From positions 265,001 to 329,000 of the forward strand of contig NZ_CP080545.1 in the NCBI RefSeq assembly GCF_019550795.1: a DNA stretch of 64,000 nt. The letters run 5' to 3'. The translations under genes and the position numbers were made by a program. The notes under the pieces were generated by a model that did not search any database, had not been told where the DNA came from, and was given only the letters and a program-made list of their open reading frames with translations. Of the stretch, positions 10,497 through 19,444 are shown one piece after another (the first letter of the stretch is position 1; every line of letters starts with the position of its first letter). Source of the DNA: Paenibacillus sp. sptzw28 (GTDB lineage Bacteria > Bacillota > Bacilli > Paenibacillales > Paenibacillaceae).

Positions 10497-11270
10497 ATGT
10501 TGTCCCGTATTTCGAAACGTTCCTGGTTTATCTTTTTGGCGCTTGCTGCAATTATGCTGCTCAGCGGATGTTCCACACAAACCCATACCGTATCAATGGA
10601 TGATCTGGAGCACGGCAACTTCTGGGAGCGAAACGTCGTTTATTACTTTTCGCTTGCGCTTGAAACTTTCGCAAAATGGTTCGGCGGCGAATATGGCATC
10701 GCGATCTTACTAATGGTTATTATCGTCCGGACGTTGATCCTGCCTCTCACGCTTAAGCAGTATCGCAGTTCCAAAGCAATGCAGGCGCTTCAGCCGGAGC
10801 TTGCTAAGATTAAAGAAAAGCATAAGGACAACCCCCAAAAGCAGCAGGAAGAAACGATGAAGCTGTTTCAGCAGCATCAGGTTAACCCGCTTGCAGGCTG
10901 TCTTCCGCTGATTGTGCAAATGCCGATTTTTATTGCGCTTTACAATTCGATTTATATGAACGAAAACATACGGGAGCATACTTTCTTATGGCTGCAGCTT
11001 GGACAGAAGGATCCGTATTATATCCTTCCGATTTTGGCGGCGATCACTACATTCATTCAATCAAAAATGATGCAGTCGCAGCAGAAAGCAATGCCGGCGA
11101 TGCAGGGGATTATCCTCATATTCCCGGTACTTATCTTCGTAATGGCATTGTCGTTCCCTGCCGCACTGCCGCTGTACTGGATATTCAGCAATATCTATAC
11201 GATTGTTCAAAACTATTTCCTATACGTACGCACCTCATCTAACGGTAAGGAGAGTGTACCTGCGAAATGA
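10497..11270 (+). CDS. yidC: Membrane protein insertase YidC/SpoIIIJ, lipoprotein form
   Basis: A 257-residue insertase. Signal peptide with lipobox LLSGC (Cys25), then the 60KD_IMP domain with five membrane segments, including Arg78 in VIIVRTLILP, the hydrophilic-groove arginine. A charged cytoplasmic coiled coil (KAMQALQPELAKIKEKHKDN) separates TM1 and TM2. ATG 10497 is chosen over 10470 because GAGAGGAG lies 6 nt before it and the signal peptide starts there. In B. subtilis SpoIIIJ works with Sec and is needed for late sporulation. It overlaps the next gene by 4 nt. Confidence 0.95.
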   Translation: MLSRISKRSWFIFLALAAIMLLSGCSTQTHTVSMDDLEHGNFWERNVVYYFSLALETFAKWFGGEYGIAILLMVIIVRTLILPLTLKQYRSSKAMQALQPELAKIKEKHKDNPQKQQEETMKLFQQHQVNPLAGCLPLIVQMPIFIALYNSIYMNENIREHTFLWLQLGQKDPYYILPILAAITTFIQSKMMQSQQKAMPAMQGIILIFPVLIFVMALSFPAALPLYWIFSNIYTIVQNYFLYVRTSSNGKESVPAK

Positions 11271-11926
11271 AGAAAATCGTAGCATCGGGTAAAACGATCG
11301 AAGATGCTGTACGGAATGGATTAACGGACTTGCAAGTATCAGCGGACCGCGTCAACGTGGCCGTGCTGGAACACCCGACTAAGGGCCTGTTCGGATTTAT
11401 AGGGGCCAAGAATGCCAAGGTGGAACTGACTGTTCTGCCTACACCTGAGCCGGTAGCGACAGAGCCGCAAGATGCAGTTGATGCAGTTGCTGAAACGGAG
11501 AAATTCGTTACGGCAGTCGCCGCCGCTATGGGGCTTGACGTCACCATTGCCCGCAATGATTCGAAGGAAGGTTTGACGCTTTCGCTGTCGGGAAGCGGAG
11601 ACCTGGGCATGCTGATCGGGCGGCGGGGTCAAACACTGGATGCCTTGCAGTACTTGGTCAATATTGTAGCAAACCGTTATTCCGACACACATCTGCGTAT
11701 CATACTTGATGCCGAGGATTTTCGCGAGCGCCGTCGAAAGACGCTTGAGGATTTATCCGATCGCCTGGCGGGACATGTAATCCGTACAAGAAAAGAAGTG
11801 GTTCTTGAGCCGATGTCCCCGCATGAGCGGAAAATCATTCATTCGCAGCTGCAAAACCATGCGAAAGTAAAAACCTTCAGCAAAGGCGACGAACCGAATC
11901 GGCGTGTCGTCATTACACTAAAATAA
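11267..11926 (+). CDS. jag: RNA-binding protein Jag/KhpB
   Basis: A 219-residue cytoplasmic RNA-binding protein: Jag_N domain (1-55, KKIVASGKTIEDAVRNGL), acidic linker, KH domain with IGRRGQTLDALQYLVN (about 120-135), and C-terminal R3H domain with the MSPHERKIIH segment. The ATG overlaps the yidC stop (ATGA), implying coupled translation. The partnership with SpoIIIJ is conserved across Firmicutes; Jag/KhpB affects cell division and envelope genes in several of them. Confidence 0.95.
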   Translation: MKKIVASGKTIEDAVRNGLTDLQVSADRVNVAVLEHPTKGLFGFIGAKNAKVELTVLPTPEPVATEPQDAVDAVAETEKFVTAVAAAMGLDVTIARNDSKEGLTLSLSGSGDLGMLIGRRGQTLDALQYLVNIVANRYSDTHLRIILDAEDFRERRRKTLEDLSDRLAGHVIRTRKEVVLEPMSPHERKIIHSQLQNHAKVKTFSKGDEPNRRVVITLK

Positions 11927-11951
11927 CGTTCGCATACGATTTTTAAATTTC

Positions 11952-11987
11952 AGCAATGGCTCTTTACCGGTCATTGCTCATTTTTTT
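11952..11987 (+). terminator. Terminator after jag
   Basis: AGCAATG (11952-11958) and CATTGCT (11972-11978), followed by seven T (11981-11987). Confidence 0.72.
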
Positions 11988-12037
11988 GAAATATAAGAAT
12001 GTCTCTAATCAGGCTTATCTGGAGGCTATAAAGCGAT

Positions 12038-13420
12038 ATGATGAATCAAGATACAATTGCCGCCATCTCGACAGCAGTCGGAGAGGGCGGCATTGCCATT
12101 ATCCGGGTAAGCGGCGCGGGTGCGGTTGCTGAATCGGCAAAGCTGTTTCGATCAAAATCGAATATTGTCGAGGCTCCCTCGCATACGGTTCATTACGGCC
12201 ATATCGTCGATCCGAAGAACGGTGAAGTCGTAGAGGAAATTTTACTGACCGTTATGAGAGGTCCGCGGTCGTTCACCGCTGAGGATGTTGTAGAGCTGAG
12301 CACCCACGGCGGTGTTGTGGCCGTTAAGCGCGTGCTGGAGCTGCTTCTCAGGGACGGGGGCGTGAGGATAGCGGAACCCGGCGAATTCACGAAGCGTGCA
12401 TTCCTAAACGGCAGAATCGATTTGACGCAAGCGGAGGCTGTAATCGATTTAATACGCTCAAAGTCGGATCGTGCGTTTACTGTTGCCATGAAGCAGGCTG
12501 AAGGTGCGCTTTCAAGAAAAGTCAAAGCATTGCGGCACACGCTCATTGAGCTGCTGGCTCATATTGAAGTGAACATTGATTATCCGGAGCATGATGTAGC
12601 GGCTATGACCAGCGCTTATATCCGTGAACGCTGCCAGGATGCGGTTGCAGAAATCAATCGGTTGTTAAAAACGGCCGCGGAAGGCAAAATATTAAGAGAA
12701 GGTATTGTCACAGCAATAGTGGGACGGCCAAATGTAGGCAAATCTTCGCTGCTCAACGCGCTTGTTCAGGAAAACAAAGCGATTGTTACCGATATTCCCG
12801 GGACGACCCGGGATGTAATCGAAGAATTTGTTACGATCGGCGGTATTCCTCTACGGCTGCTTGATACAGCCGGTATTCGGGAGACGACAGATGTCGTGGA
12901 GCGCATTGGGGTAGAGCGCTCCAGGTCGGCGCTTGAAGAAGCCGATCTGATATTGCTCGTGTTAAACGCCAATGAACCGCTTCATTCCGATGATCGTTTG
13001 TTAATGGAACATATTCGCGGACGCCAAGTCGTCATTTTATTGAACAAGACGGACTTACCGCAAATCTTGGATACTTCGGAGGTTGAAGCTGTTTTTCCTT
13101 CCGAATCGATTGTCCGTTTGTCGGTACTCCAGGAAACCGGGCTTGACCACTTAGAGCGTGTAATAAGCCACATGTTTTTCAGCGGTGAGCTGGAGTCTGC
13201 GGATCTTACCTATGTAAGCAATATTCGGCATATCACGCTACTCGGTCACGCGCGGCAGTCGCTGATCGACGCGATGGAAAGCACGGAGTCAGGAATACCG
13301 ATTGATATTGTGCAAATTGATGTTCGAACTGCATGGGAGCAGTTGGGCGAAATGATAGGAGATTCGGTATCTGAGTCACTTATCGACCAAATTTTCTCTC
13401 AGTTCTGTTTAGGTAAATAA
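12038..13420 (+). CDS. mnmE: tRNA modification GTPase MnmE
   Basis: A 460-residue GTPase that, with MnmG, installs the carboxymethylaminomethyl group on U34 of certain tRNAs. TrmE_N domain 1-120, helical domain, then an inserted Ras-like G domain: G1 GRPNVGKS (229-236), DTAG, and NKTD. The C-terminal FCLGK carries the conserved catalytic Cys. GGAGG lies 12 nt before ATG 12038; the next codon is also ATG. MnmG follows 30 nt downstream. Confidence 0.97.
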   Translation: MMNQDTIAAISTAVGEGGIAIIRVSGAGAVAESAKLFRSKSNIVEAPSHTVHYGHIVDPKNGEVVEEILLTVMRGPRSFTAEDVVELSTHGGVVAVKRVLELLLRDGGVRIAEPGEFTKRAFLNGRIDLTQAEAVIDLIRSKSDRAFTVAMKQAEGALSRKVKALRHTLIELLAHIEVNIDYPEHDVAAMTSAYIRERCQDAVAEINRLLKTAAEGKILREGIVTAIVGRPNVGKSSLLNALVQENKAIVTDIPGTTRDVIEEFVTIGGIPLRLLDTAGIRETTDVVERIGVERSRSALEEADLILLVLNANEPLHSDDRLLMEHIRGRQVVILLNKTDLPQILDTSEVEAVFPSESIVRLSVLQETGLDHLERVISHMFFSGELESADLTYVSNIRHITLLGHARQSLIDAMESTESGIPIDIVQIDVRTAWEQLGEMIGDSVSESLIDQIFSQFCLGK

Positions 13421-13450
13421 TGGAGCTTATGTAAGGGAGTGAAAGCAAAA

Positions 13451-15337
13451 ATGGGATATGAGGCAGGGCAATATGATGTGATTGTCATTGGTGCGGGACA
13501 TGCCGGGTGCGAAGCTGCGCTGGCAGCTGCTCGAATGGGGTGTGAAACGCTGCTGCTCACAATAAATTTGGATATGGTGGCTTTCATGCCATGCAATCCC
13601 TCGATCGGCGGACCTGCAAAGGGCCATGTTGTTCGCGAAATTGATGCTCTTGGCGGTGAAATGGGACGAAATATCGACAGAACGTTTATTCAGATGCGTA
13701 TGTTGAATACGGGAAAAGGTCCGGCTGTTCATGCGCTTCGCGCACAAGCGGACAAATTTATGTATCAGAATATTATGAAACAAACCATTGAAGAAACACC
13801 CCGTCTCACACTTCGTCAAGGAATGGCTGAGGAGCTTATCGTTGAGGATGGGGTATGTGTAGGCATTATAACGAAGACCGGTGCGATTTACCGGGGCAAA
13901 GCTGTTGTAGTGACGACCGGAACGTACCTTCGCGGCAAAGTGATAATGGGCGAACTGATGTACGAGAGCGGGCCGAACAACCAGCAGCCATCGGTAAAAC
14001 TCTCCGCAAGCTTGAAGGCGCTAGGGTTCGAACTGGTGCGGTTTAAGACGGGAACTCCGCCGCGGGTGCACAAGGATTCGATTAATTTCGACAAGACGGA
14101 AATTCAGCCGGGAGATGAGAAGCCTAAGTTCTTCTCCTACGATACGGAGTACTCGGATAACGAACAGCTACCGTGCTGGCTGACTTACACATCGGAGGAA
14201 ACGAGCCGCATTATCAATGATAATCTGCACCGTGCTCCAATGTTCTCCGGCGCGATAGAGGGGACAGGACCGCGGTATTGCCCATCGATTGAAGACAAAA
14301 TCGTCCGTTTTGCCGATAAGCCAAAGCATCAGATTTTTCTTGAGCCGGAAGGGAAATATACTTCGGAATATTATGTTCAGGGATTGTCTACAAGTATGCC
14401 AGAGGATGTGCAGCTGAGCATTCTCCGTTCCATCCCAGGTTTGGAAAAAGTCGAAATGATGCGAACCGGCTATGCGATCGAGTATGACGCGGTTGTGCCG
14501 ACCCAATTGTGGCCATCGCTCGAGACTAAGCTTGTTCCCGGTTTGTTTACCGCAGGTCAGATCAATGGTACGTCCGGTTATGAAGAGGCCGCTGGCCAAG
14601 GTATTATGGCTGGTATTAATGCCGCGCGTAAAGTGCAGGGACGCGAGCCGGTTGTAGTGGACCGGTCGCAAGGTTACATTGGCGTATTAATCGATGACCT
14701 CGTTACAAAAGGGACAAACGAGCCCTACCGGCTGCTCACCTCACGCGCTGAATATCGCCTGCTGCTCAGGCATGATAATGCCGATATGCGACTTACTCCA
14801 TTAGGCTATGAAATCGGCCTGATACCTGAGGAACGTCATGATAAATTTCTGCGCAAGAGGGAATTGGTTGAGCAGGAGATTGAACGTCTCAAATCGACTA
14901 AAGTGAGACCGGATGAAGCGGCTAGTCTGCTCGCAGAGCTAAATTCAGCACCATTGCAAAACACTACGGATGGTTTATCCTTGCTGCGCCGTCCAGAGGT
15001 CACATATAGCCATATCGAACAGCTTGTTCCATCTGAAGTAGAATTGACAGATGAAATGAAGGAGCAAGTGGAAATTCAGATTAAATATGCAGGTTACATC
15101 GAGAAACAGCTGCTGCAGGTTGAACGTCTCAGTAAAATGGAAAAGAAGAAAATTCCCGATGACATTGATTATTCGGTTATTCATGGGCTTGCAACCGAAG
15201 CAAAGCAGAAGCTTGCACGCATTCGGCCATTATCCATTGGGCAAGCCTCGCGTATGTCGGGAGTGACGCCTGCGGACATTTCAATTCTTCTCGTTTACTT
15301 GGAACATTATAATCGGGTTATTGCTGCACGGGGGTAA
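13451..15337 (+). CDS. mnmG: tRNA uridine-5-carboxymethylaminomethyl modification enzyme MnmG
   Basis: A 628-residue FAD-dependent partner of MnmE. The N-terminal Rossmann motif [11 protein letters not shown] binds [14 protein letters not shown] and [12 protein letters not shown] are family blocks; the C-terminal helical domain contacts MnmE. ATG 13451 is preferred to GTG 13439, since GGGAGTG is the ribosome site and family members start [14 protein letters not shown]. Length equals the B. subtilis protein. Confidence 0.97.
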   Translation: MGYEAGQYDVIVIGAGHAGCEAALAAARMGCETLLLTINLDMVAFMPCNPSIGGPAKGHVVREIDALGGEMGRNIDRTFIQMRMLNTGKGPAVHALRAQADKFMYQNIMKQTIEETPRLTLRQGMAEELIVEDGVCVGIITKTGAIYRGKAVVVTTGTYLRGKVIMGELMYESGPNNQQPSVKLSASLKALGFELVRFKTGTPPRVHKDSINFDKTEIQPGDEKPKFFSYDTEYSDNEQLPCWLTYTSEETSRIINDNLHRAPMFSGAIEGTGPRYCPSIEDKIVRFADKPKHQIFLEPEGKYTSEYYVQGLSTSMPEDVQLSILRSIPGLEKVEMMRTGYAIEYDAVVPTQLWPSLETKLVPGLFTAGQINGTSGYEEAAGQGIMAGINAARKVQGREPVVVDRSQGYIGVLIDDLVTKGTNEPYRLLTSRAEYRLLLRHDNADMRLTPLGYEIGLIPEERHDKFLRKRELVEQEIERLKSTKVRPDEAASLLAELNSAPLQNTTDGLSLLRRPEVTYSHIEQLVPSEVELTDEMKEQVEIQIKYAGYIEKQLLQVERLSKMEKKKIPDDIDYSVIHGLATEAKQKLARIRPLSIGQASRMSGVTPADISILLVYLEHYNRVIAARG

Positions 15338-15341
15338 CAGA

Positions 15342-16064
15342 ATGGATCAAACAGAAGAGTGGTTCGTAAGATTGCTGGAGGCAAAGGGTGTTTCTTGCTC
15401 ACCCGGTCAATTGCAGCAGTTCAACTCATACTATCGGCTTCTTGTCGAATGGAATGAGAAAATGAATCTGACAGGTATCACGGAGAGGGAAGCGGTGTAC
15501 GAGAAACATTTCTATGACTCCGCTTCACTTTCTTTCTTCGTGGATATGAAAGCAATTCGCAGTATCGCCGATATTGGTTCTGGAGCCGGATTTCCAAGCA
15601 TCCCCTTAAAAATTTGTTTTCCGCACTTGAAGGTGACAATTGTAGATTCATTAAATAAACGCATTCAGTTTTTACAGGTTGTCATTAAAGAGCTGGGCTT
15701 AACGGAATTCACCTGTGTGCACGGACGAGCGGAGGATGTAGCGCGTATTCCGGGGCATCGCGATACATACGACATGGTAACTGCCCGCGCTGTTGCAAAG
15801 TTAAGTGCGCTTAATGAACTATGCTTGCCGTTTACGCGCAAAGGTGGAATTTTCGCTGCAATGAAAGGGGCCGATCCCGGGACTGAGCTGAATGAAGCGC
15901 AACGAAGCATAAACGCGCTGAAAGCAAAATTAAGATCGACCCATCATCTTAAGCTACCCTTCGAGCAAGCTGATCGTAATATTATTCTTATTGAGAAATG
16001 CGACGTCACGCCACAGCAATATCCCCGAAAAGCAGGGATACCGCTTAAAGAGCCGATTATCTAG
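15342..16064 (+). CDS. rsmG: 16S rRNA (guanine-527 N7) methyltransferase RsmG
   Basis: A 240-residue class I methyltransferase that methylates G527 of 16S rRNA in the decoding region. The SAM-binding loop DIGSGAGFPSIPLKI is at about 85-99, and TARAVAKLSAL is a family block. ATG 15342 follows CGGGGGTAA; an upstream TTG at 15321 lies inside mnmG without a ribosome site. It starts 4 nt after mnmG, in one operon with mnmE and mnmG. Confidence 0.96.
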   Translation: MDQTEEWFVRLLEAKGVSCSPGQLQQFNSYYRLLVEWNEKMNLTGITEREAVYEKHFYDSASLSFFVDMKAIRSIADIGSGAGFPSIPLKICFPHLKVTIVDSLNKRIQFLQVVIKELGLTEFTCVHGRAEDVARIPGHRDTYDMVTARAVAKLSALNELCLPFTRKGGIFAAMKGADPGTELNEAQRSINALKAKLRSTHHLKLPFEQADRNIILIEKCDVTPQQYPRKAGIPLKEPII

Positions 16065-16089
16065 ATATCGCACCAGCTTATTTCTGAAA

Positions 16090-16105
16090 TGTTCCACGTG
16101 AAACA
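16090..16105. other. parS centromere site upstream of noc
   Basis: TGTTCCACGTGAAACA matches the Bacillus parS consensus TGTTNCACGTGAAACA exactly. It would load Spo0J/ParB about 120 nt before noc. Confidence 0.95.
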
Positions 16106-16224
16106 TCTTCATGCTGCGAATTTATGATAATATCTTTCTGTCAAGCAGGAAATCAACTTTCAGCCGACGAAATATTTAGTTACGACAATACTCGGCACTT
16201 TGAAATCGGGTGGTAGTTGAAGCG

Positions 16225-17043
16225 ATGAAAGAACAATTTTCACGATTATTCGGTTTAGCAGAACAGAAAACAATCCATGATGAAGTCAAGCAGCTGCCGC
16301 TGGATGAAGTTGATACAAGTCCTTATCAACCACGGACTGTCTTCGATGATGATCGGATTGACGAATTGAGCCAAACAATAAAGACACATGGTGTCATTCA
16401 ACCGATTGTCGTTCGAATTCGTAACGGACGCTATGAAATAATAGCGGGTGAACGTCGTTTTCGAGCAGTGAAGAAGCTTGGCTTGGAAACGATACCGGCC
16501 GTGGTTCGTGAGTTCAATGACTCTCAGGCTGCTTCAATTGCATTGATTGAAAACTTGCAGCGTGAAGGTTTGACAGCAATTGAGGAAGCATTGGCTTATC
16601 AGAAACTGATTGACCTTCATAACTTGACGCAAGAGAGCTTGGCTCAAAGGCTTGGCAAAAGTCAGTCGACCATTGCCAATAAGATCCGTCTCCTTGGACT
16701 TGGCGAAGCTGTGAAGAACGCGTTAATGGAGCGGAAAATAACCGAACGGCACGCGAGAGCGCTGCTTGCTCTTGAATCTGACGAGCTGCAGTCGAAGGTG
16801 CTTGAGGATGTTCTCTCGAAAGAGTTGAATGTCAAACAAACGGAAGCAAGGGTGGCCTTCTATAAAGAAGTATCCAAAGTCAGCAAATCGAAACGGATTT
16901 CCTTTACAAAAGATGTGCGGCTAGCATTGAATACTATTCGGCAATCAATTGATATGGTATCCGGGTCGGGTCTTCAAATAAAAACAAATGAAAAAGATCA
17001 TGAGGACTATTACGAGATTGTGATTAAAATCCCAAAGAGGTAA
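16225..17043 (+). CDS. noc: Nucleoid occlusion protein Noc
   Basis: A 272-residue ParB paralogue that binds DNA and the membrane and blocks Z-ring assembly over the nucleoid. The N-terminal [11 protein letters not shown] matches the Noc membrane-targeting helix. The ParB-type CTP-binding block [14 protein letters not shown] and [14 protein letters not shown] follow, then the HTH segment [23 protein letters not shown] (in two parts, about 135-157). ATG 16225 is preferred over GTG 16210 because Noc proteins begin with this amphipathic helix. Position between rsmG and soj is diagnostic against Spo0J. Confidence 0.94.
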   Translation: MKEQFSRLFGLAEQKTIHDEVKQLPLDEVDTSPYQPRTVFDDDRIDELSQTIKTHGVIQPIVVRIRNGRYEIIAGERRFRAVKKLGLETIPAVVREFNDSQAASIALIENLQREGLTAIEEALAYQKLIDLHNLTQESLAQRLGKSQSTIANKIRLLGLGEAVKNALMERKITERHARALLALESDELQSKVLEDVLSKELNVKQTEARVAFYKEVSKVSKSKRISFTKDVRLALNTIRQSIDMVSGSGLQIKTNEKDHEDYYEIVIKIPKR

Positions 17044-17108
17044 TCCGGACTGTACGGTTTAAACGAAAGCGATACTGCTGTATACAAAACGCATTCAGCA
17101 CACTATGA

Positions 17109-17131
17109 GCCGCCCGTTTATTTCGGGCGGC
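17109..17131 (+). terminator. Hairpin after noc (probable terminator)
   Basis: GCCGCCCG - TTTATTT - CGGGCGGC, a strong GC stem. The T-rich stretch begins only about 8 nt later, so it may be a weak terminator. Confidence 0.55.
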
Positions 17132-17257
17132 ATCGCCATTTTCTCTTTCTATTTTTATTGTTTGTTCTAATAAAAGAGATAGCGATAGAAATGCTAAGCA
17201 GATAAAGGGATGAGTTTGGGCGGAGATCAACTAGTTATAACATAGAGGTGAACGGGT

Positions 17258-18031
17258 TTGTCTAAAACGATAGCAATAACGAACCAGAAGGGCGGTGTCG
17301 GAAAGACGACAACGTCTGTCAATCTGGGCGCTTGCCTTGCATCACTGGGCAAAAAGGTTCTATTGGTCGATATTGATCCGCAAGGCAACACGACAAGTGG
17401 AATCGGCATAAATAAAGCGGACGTCGCACATTGTATATACGATGTGCTGATTAATGAGGTTCATCCAAGAGATGCGACCGTGCAGACAAGGATAGACGGC
17501 TTGAATATAATCCCGGCTACGATTCAACTTGCAGGTGCGGAAATCGAACTGGTTCCAACGATATCCCGCGAGCTTCGGTTAAAGAAATCGCTGCAGCAGG
17601 TTAAAAACCAATATGATTATATTCTAATTGATTGTCCGCCGTCATTAGGTATTCTCACGATAAATTCACTCACTGCATCTGATTCTGTCATCATACCCAT
17701 TCAGTGTGAATATTACGCCCTTGAGGGCTTAAGCCAGCTGTTGAACACAGTTAGGTTAGTTCAGAAGCATCTTAACACATCGCTGCAAATAGAAGGTGTA
17801 CTGCTCACCATGTTTGATGCGCGAACGAATTTAGGTATCCAGGTTATAGAAGAAGTGAAGAAATATTTTCAGCAAAAAGTTTACCAGACTATTATTCCTC
17901 GCAACGTTCGTTTGAGCGAAGCGCCTTCACATGGACAGTCAATTATTACGTATGATCCAAGATCTAAAGGGGCCGAGGTTTATCTTGAACTCGCAAAGGA
18001 AGTGATTATGTATGAGCAAGCGGCTAGGTAG
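17258..18031 (+). CDS. soj: Chromosome-partitioning ATPase Soj/ParA
   Basis: A 257-residue deviant-Walker ATPase. P loop KGGVGKTT at 11-18, switch I DIDPQGN near 41, and DCPPSLGILT near 125. Soj responds to Spo0J and in Bacillus also controls DnaA activity. The start is TTG 17258 with AGAGGTG 7 nt before it; the same AGAGGTGAACGGG-TTG arrangement recurs at yybS. Its end overlaps spo0J by 20 nt. Confidence 0.97.
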   Translation: MSKTIAITNQKGGVGKTTTSVNLGACLASLGKKVLLVDIDPQGNTTSGIGINKADVAHCIYDVLINEVHPRDATVQTRIDGLNIIPATIQLAGAEIELVPTISRELRLKKSLQQVKNQYDYILIDCPPSLGILTINSLTASDSVIIPIQCEYYALEGLSQLLNTVRLVQKHLNTSLQIEGVLLTMFDARTNLGIQVIEEVKKYFQQKVYQTIIPRNVRLSEAPSHGQSIITYDPRSKGAEVYLELAKEVIMYEQAAR

Positions 18032-18860
18032 AGGGCTTGATGCTCTTATTCCATCGCTTTCTGTAAGTGAAGACGACAAAGTAATTGATATTTCATTGTC
18101 ACAGCTGCGGCCTAATCCATACCAACCGCGTAAAACCTTTGATGAAGAAGCCATAAAAGAATTAGCTGAATCCATAAAACAGCACGGCATTATCCAGCCT
18201 ATTATAGTAAGAACTGTTTTGAAAGGTTATGAAATCATTGCCGGAGAACGACGTTTTCGGGCGTCTCAACTTTGTGGCAACGCAACAATCTCGGCTGTTG
18301 TTCGGAACTTCACCGACCAACAGGTAATGGAAATCGCTTTAATCGAGAACCTGCAGCGAGAGGACCTGAATGCGATAGAGCTTTCACTTGCTTATCAAGC
18401 CCTTATGGACAAATTCAACCTGACTCAAGAAGAATTGTCTATGAAGGTTGGCAAATCCCGGTCTCACATTGCAAACTTCCTTCGACTTCTTTCCTTACCG
18501 GAAGATATCAAAAATAATGTTTCACGTGGAACATTATCGATGGGACATGCAAGGGCTCTGGCTGGTGTTAAAGAGGATAGCCGCAAAAAGGAACTCGCTG
18601 AGCAGACGATAGCGAATGAGTGGAGTGTACGGGATTTAGAGGAAGCAATTCAAAAGCTCGACCAGAAAAATCCTATGAAGACGAAGCCTTCGTCCAAGAA
18701 ACGCGATCCTTATATTGAGGAGCTTGAGGAGTCGCTGCGCGACCAATTTAAAACAACAGTGAAAATCAAGCAGCAAAAAGATAAGGGTCGTATTGAACTG
18801 TTATATTACAACAAACAAGACCTGGAACGTTTGCTGGAGCTGCTCAAGCAATTCGCTTGA
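18012..18860 (+). CDS. spo0J: Chromosome-partitioning protein Spo0J/ParB
   Basis: A 282-residue CTPase clamp that loads at parS and recruits SMC. N-terminal MSKRLGRGLDALIP is the Soj-stimulating peptide; [11 protein letters not shown] and ENLQREDLNAIE are ParB/Srx CTP-binding motifs; the HTH is near 135-158 (TQEELSMKVGKSRSHIANFL). The C-terminal domain dimerises. It contains its own parS at 18518, as in B. subtilis. Confidence 0.97.
   Translation: MSKRLGRGLDALIPSLSVSEDDKVIDISLSQLRPNPYQPRKTFDEEAIKELAESIKQHGIIQPIIVRTVLKGYEIIAGERRFRASQLCGNATISAVVRNFTDQQVMEIALIENLQREDLNAIELSLAYQALMDKFNLTQEELSMKVGKSRSHIANFLRLLSLPEDIKNNVSRGTLSMGHARALAGVKEDSRKKELAEQTIANEWSVRDLEEAIQKLDQKNPMKTKPSSKKRDPYIEELEESLRDQFKTTVKIKQQKDKGRIELLYYNKQDLERLLELLKQFA
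18518..18533. other. parS site inside spo0J
   Basis: TGTTTCACGTGGAACA is the reverse complement of the site at 16090. The gene keeps its frame through it, as in the parS within B. subtilis spo0J. Confidence 0.95.
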
Positions 18861-18981
18861 TCCACAATCAACATGGAATGAGACCATAGTGCAAATGAGC
18901 GAGGCGTTGGATAAGAATGACGGATTTAGGTATAGGATGAGATTCGCCTAAGTGAAAGTGAAGGATATAAGAACTAAACTT

Positions 18982-19036
18982 ATAGCATACTTGAGCGGCA
19001 AGCGTGAGATTTAATTATGCCGCTGAAGTATGCTAT
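18982..19036. repeat. Long imperfect inverted repeat after spo0J
   Basis: Arms of 19 bp, ATAGCATACTTGAGCGGCA (18982-19000) and TGCCGCTGAAGTATGCTAT (19018-19036), with one mismatch and a 17-nt loop. No T run follows, so it is not a standard terminator. It lies 120 nt after spo0J, before the candidate structured RNA. Confidence 0.8.
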
Positions 19037-19058
19037 TATTGAGAGAAACGAAACGGTC

Positions 19059-19307
19059 ATCTCTAATAGAGATAAAGTGAAATGACTCCTTTCCAGCTCT
19101 ATTATTAAGAGGGAGAACCCGGCCGGTTTCGCGAATAGAGGAAGAGCCTCGGGACGACACTCGCAGCGCTGCCTACGTAAGGCGAACGGTGAAGCCGTCT
19201 GAAGAGGGTTGCGCTGAAGAGACCACAGCTTAAACTGTGATGCCCCGGTGATGCTCTGCCCGTGAAGCATGTATATAGTATAGCCATCACAAAGCAAGCG
19301 ACGGGCC
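19059..19307 (+). ncRNA. Candidate structured RNA or leader in the spo0J-aminotransferase gap
   Basis: The 584-nt gap has no convincing gene but many ordered stems on the plus strand: ATCTCT/AGAGAT (19059-19073); CTCTATT (19097-19103) with AATAGAG (19134-19140) enclosing AACC/GGTT; CAGCGC (19164-19169) with GCGCTG (19211-19216) enclosing two hairpins, GCCT/AGGC (19171-19183) and ACGG/CCGT (19187-19198); CACAG/CTGTG (19224-19239); and ATGCT/AGCAT (19251-19270), which competes with GCCCGT (19259-19264)/ACGGGC (19301-19306). It matches no riboswitch class I can name with confidence. The strand and ends are inferred. Confidence 0.4.
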
Positions 19308-19444
19308 ATGGAATCCAGTTACTTTCGTATGGCTCTGACTATTTCTTTCGTTATTACAATAAATACAACAATTGATTTATGAATGAAATTGAACGGTGGA
19401 ATTCAGACTGAAAATACGCAATCAGCTGAAATGGAGGGCGGCCA

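Noticed and set aside
18980..19309. Leftward open frames of 109 and 61 codons in the same gap
   Set aside because: They overlap one another in different frames, have no ribosome site or recognisable domain, and cross the stems of the candidate RNA.
19040..19310. Resemblance to a lysine (L box) riboswitch
   Set aside because: A few pieces such as GCGCTGAAG before a hairpin recall the L box, but the loop-E/AGTA core and the usual five-way junction are not found and the downstream gene is not a lysine gene.
19040..19310. Cobalamin riboswitch, T box, RNase P RNA or tmRNA in the spo0J-aminotransferase gap
   Set aside because: None of the invariant blocks (B12 box, T-box GGTGG motif, RNase P GAGGAAAGT core, tmRNA ends) is present.
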